A stretch of 64,000 nt of DNA from Gonapodya sp. JEL0774 (lineage: Eukaryota > Monoblepharomycota > Monoblepharidomycetes > Monoblepharidales > Gonapodyaceae): assembly GCA_027604505.1 (NCBI GenBank), contig JADIIX010000043.1, forward strand, positions 98,928-162,927. Reading direction: 5' to 3'. The notes under the pieces are model-generated. The model ran no database searches, was not told where the DNA came from, and saw nothing but the letters and a program-made list of their open reading frames with translations. The translations under genes were made by a program, and so were the position numbers. This document shows positions 60,736 to 64,000 of the stretch, in pieces (positions within the stretch are counted from its first letter, which is position 1; each line of letters begins with the position of its first letter).

Positions 60736-62492
60736 ATGTCCGACCCCCGATATCCTGGCATAATTCCAAATCGGCACCCCCTCGACTCGCCCGTTTACAT
60801 TCCAGGCATTAAGAATGTTGCGAATCTCGGGAATGAATCACCCCTCATCACCCCAGGACTTCGCTCCGTGGTGAAACTAAACCCACTGTTGCCATCGTTC
60901 CATCGCGATCAGCCTCAGCCGTTTCATAATCGGTGAGTACATACATTTGATTCGGGGAAAAGCTTCGGGTTCACTCACTGAGCTTGTATCGCTGAAGATT
61001 TCATCCGGAAATCCCACCTGTTGCAAGTGTTGTGGTTGGGGAGACAGTGAGTGAACCAGTATAGAAATATTGAGCTTGCTGAAGCACTGGTTGCGAACTC
61101 TTCCCACCAGGTCCGTCTGGAGGCATTTGATGCCACCGGTGGGCAGCAAAAGCCCACCACAGATAATGCAAGCGACTGCATCGACTATGACGCTCTATTG
61201 ACTCACGTCATGAGCGGGCCTATTCAGGTGGAAGATGCAAAGGCTGGCGACGCAATCGAATTGGAAATCGTAGAAATGGATGTATTGCCCGGACTTGAGT
61301 GGGGATACACGGGCGTTCCAGGGGCCATTACGGGCTTCCTCTCCGACCACTTCCAGAGTACTGCAAAAGTTGTCTGGGACCTTTCGTCCCATACTCATGC
61401 CCAAACGCCACATATCCCCTACATCAAAGTACCCCGAATGTTTCACCTGGGAATAGTGGCAACAGCGCCTTCGCAGGAGATTTTGGAGATCATAAATGCA
61501 CGTGAAAAGAAGATTTGGGAGGAGACGGGAGGAGACGCAGCTCTTCCAGTCGTGGCTTGCCTACCAGATGAGAGAATGGCGCTGGCTGGTGGTGCCACCG
61601 AACTTGGGCCAGACGTTGTCGATAGAGTCAGAAAGACAGGACTGCGGACAATTCGTGAGTGAGATCACGAGTTTGTTGCATCGTTCGTTGGAGCAAGAAT
61701 GCAGCTTTTCCGCACGTTCCTAGCTCCCCGTCCGGAAATTGGCGGCAATGTGGACATCCGTGAATTTGGTCCCGGCTCCAAGATAATTCTCCCCGTTCAC
61801 ATCGATGGTGCGAACCTCAGCCTTGCAGATCCCCACTTTTGTGAAGGCGAGGGAGAAGTTTCCGGAATGGCAATCGAATGCGCTGGCCAGGTCGCGTTCA
61901 GAATCAGTAGGATTATCAAAAAGGGCATCACCTCTCTGATGTTGGTGATAAGCGCTTGTTTCAGTCCTCGCTATTTGAAGTAATTCACGTCCTCACAACA
62001 CACCATTTTAGGTATAAATCTCCGATGTTCATCCCTAACCCATCGTTTGTCGGGGGACCACCTTCAATGGGCAATGACTATCTTGCATTCTCAGGTTTCT
62101 CTGTGTCAGAAGAAGGCTTTTCCACACCACCAGCAATGACCTATGTGCCACATCTCGCCACATCTCGACCACACCCGCATCATCACGGAGGACCACGACA
62201 TATTCAATACAACGCAGACGTAACACTCGCCTTCAGAAATGCATTGCTTTCGGTTATTTCGTTCCTGACATCTCCACCGTACTACTATTCGAGGGAACAA
62301 GCGCTTGTTATCTTGTCTGCCACCCCCATATCGTCCCGGATATCATGCGTCGTTGACGTTCCTAATGCGTGTGTGACCGTATGGCTTCCACGTAAGATAT
62401 TTTCGAAAGACATAGGGTTCGCCATTGACACAAAGGATTGGGAGGGGAACAGTCGCGAGGCAATGGGAGACGTAGTGTTTGCGAAAGTCTGA
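60736..62492 (+). CDS. acetamidase/formamidase (FmdA/AmdA family)
   Basis: Hydrolyses formamide or short amides to ammonia and the acid, for nitrogen acquisition; cytosolic. Start MSDPRYPGIIPNRHPLDSPV at 60736; ATG 60721 is five codons upstream in frame. The exon at 61000 gives FHPEIPPVASVVVGET, and its GTGAGT donor splices in frame to VRLEAFDATGGQ. Then follow LTHVMSGPIQVEDAKAGDAI (61200), GLEWGYTGVPGAITGF, PRPEIGGNVDIREFGPGSKI, then LPVHIDGANLSLADPHFCEG and EGEVSGMAIECAG (about 61790-61890), the family core with its Asp, His and Cys residues. The last exon has YKSPMFIPNPSFVG and YYYSREQALVILSATPI, stop 62490-62492. The N-terminal 60 residues before the family core are unusual and not conserved. 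Four or five exons. Confidence 0.86.
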
Positions 62493-62789
62493 TGCAACAC
62501 ATTTATTAGTTAGTTATTGTCTGCTATTGGAAAGTATTTCAACATCTCTAAGGGAACCCTCCAGCTGGTCAGAAGACGGTCAACGAGAGTATGTGTGTAG
62601 CAACATGATAGAATGGTGAGGATGTCCATATTCAAATTGACTATTTCGAATACACGGGATGCGAATGCAAGTAAAAACTTTGAGATGGAATTTAAAAATT
62701 CCGCTGAAGTTGAAAGAGTGTGGAAGAGGTCCCCGCGACATTAGCAAACGGCGAAGCGACTGTGTGGTTGTCTTCGACGATAGAGTCGT

Positions 62790-63587
<798 letters not shown>

Positions 63588-63955
63588 GATGAACGATCGA
63601 AAAACTGCTTGATAATTTCGAGAGTTCGGTGGGCAACGAAGTGGTGGGCTGCTTATATATGCCGGCAGGGTGGACCGGGCACCAACTTTCAACCCGGAAA
63701 TGGGCGAAGAAGACGCGATACTCCGCGAGGAGGATCATTGAGAGCCAGATCTCTTGCAAGTCAATTGATATATCGTGATTCTATGGCACGGTCACGCAAA
63801 ATCTAGACGAAAAGCTCTGGGAGGCTGTCCTCGTCCTCTGGCAGTTGGTTCTGCACACTTCCGTTGGTGGACTGCGCCACAAGCGGGCTACATAAAACCA
63901 CCCACGCACCTGCTGACTTCCTCCCCCACCACACTTCAAAAATCAATCATCGCAA
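63588..63955. promoter_or_regulatory. bidirectional H4-H3 promoter region
   Basis: 368 bases between the divergent H4 and H3 start codons. The core promoter of each gene has a TATA-like element in a plausible place: TATATAA on the minus strand at 63659-63653 for H4, and CATAAAA at 63891-63897 for H3, each about 60-70 bases from its ATG. Other histone elements were not recognised. Confidence 0.65.
63653..63659 (-). promoter_or_regulatory. TATA box of H4
   Basis: TATATAA read on the minus strand, 66 bases upstream of the H4 ATG. Confidence 0.6.
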
Positions 63956-64000
63956 ATGGCCCGTAAGTTGCCAGAGCTTCGTCGGATTCTTCCTCAAGAG
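63956..64000 (+). CDS. histone H3, 5' end only (cut by window edge)
   Basis: The ATG at 63956 reads ATGGCCC followed by GTAAGT, a perfect splice donor after codon 2 plus one base. In H3 the first three residues are Met-Ala-Arg. ATG GCC C plus GT from the next exon would restore Arg, so this fits H3 with an early intron. Head-to-head placement with H4 supports this. The rest lies outside the window, so identity is inferred from position and three codons only. Confidence 0.65.
   Translation, partial: MARKLPELRRILPQE

Overview
The window looks like nuclear DNA of an early-diverging fungus, most likely a zoosporic (chytrid-type) lineage. The genes are compact and rich in short introns (about 40-80 bases, GT...AG, often GTGAGT/GTAAGT donors). 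Products are typical eukaryotic housekeeping proteins (Golgi GDPase, PAM18, SEC11, ALG9, DNA polymerase alpha B subunit, a cytoplasmic nucleoporin, histones H4 and H3). An IQ-motif protein and a membrane-anchored cyclic-nucleotide phosphodiesterase suggest a flagellate signalling repertoire. No rRNA, tRNA, CRISPR array, transposon or bacterial-type operon was found. The lineage call is inference; exon structures were read by eye from frames, splice sites and conserved motifs.

Layout. 0.3-2.0 kb: membrane-anchored short-chain dehydrogenase (-). 2.3-5.9 kb: TauE/SafE-type transporter with a huge acidic loop (-). 6.6-8.0 kb: glutathione S-transferase (-). 8.2-10.6 kb: secreted M14 zinc carboxypeptidase (+). 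10.8-12.9 kb: GDA1/CD39 nucleoside diphosphatase (-). 13.1-14.0 kb: unrecognised, possibly mitochondrial protein (-), head to head with a DUF423/TMEM256 membrane protein (+). 14.9-16.2 kb: protein-L-isoaspartate methyltransferase (+). 16.3-19.8 kb: IQ-motif protein (+). 19.9-21.9 kb: MutY-type adenine DNA glycosylase (+). 22.7-25.0 kb: RING protein with SUMO-interaction-like motifs, resembling Slx8/RNF4 (-). 25.0-26.5 kb: apparently gene-free.

26.5-31.9 kb: plasma-membrane-type Ca2+-ATPase (-), head to head with a six-TM class I phosphodiesterase (+, 32.3-36.1 kb). 36.3-44.7 kb: Nup159/Nup214-like nucleoporin with three RanBP2-type zinc fingers (+). 45.4 kb: PAM18 (-). 46.1-47.3 kb: SEC11 signal peptidase (+), with an apparent one-base frame break. 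47.6-50.0 kb: ALG9 mannosyltransferase (-). 50.5-53.0 kb: POL12/POLA2 (+). 53.1-60.3 kb: giant, mostly disordered protein (-) whose C-terminus resembles a split Sm fold as in U7-type Lsm11. 60.7-62.5 kb: acetamidase/formamidase (+). 62.8-64.0 kb: divergent histone H4/H3 pair, with H3 cut by the window edge.

Functional themes: secretory-pathway glycosylation and processing (GDPase, ALG9, SEC11), nuclear maintenance (MutY, POL12, STUbL-like RING, histones, nucleoporin), and second-messenger control (Ca2+ pump beside a phosphodiesterase). Most neighbours are unrelated, as expected for a eukaryotic chromosome. The observations most worth a second look are the split-Sm giant protein, the zinc-finger nucleoporin, the membrane-anchored phosphodiesterase and the transporter with a long acidic insertion.
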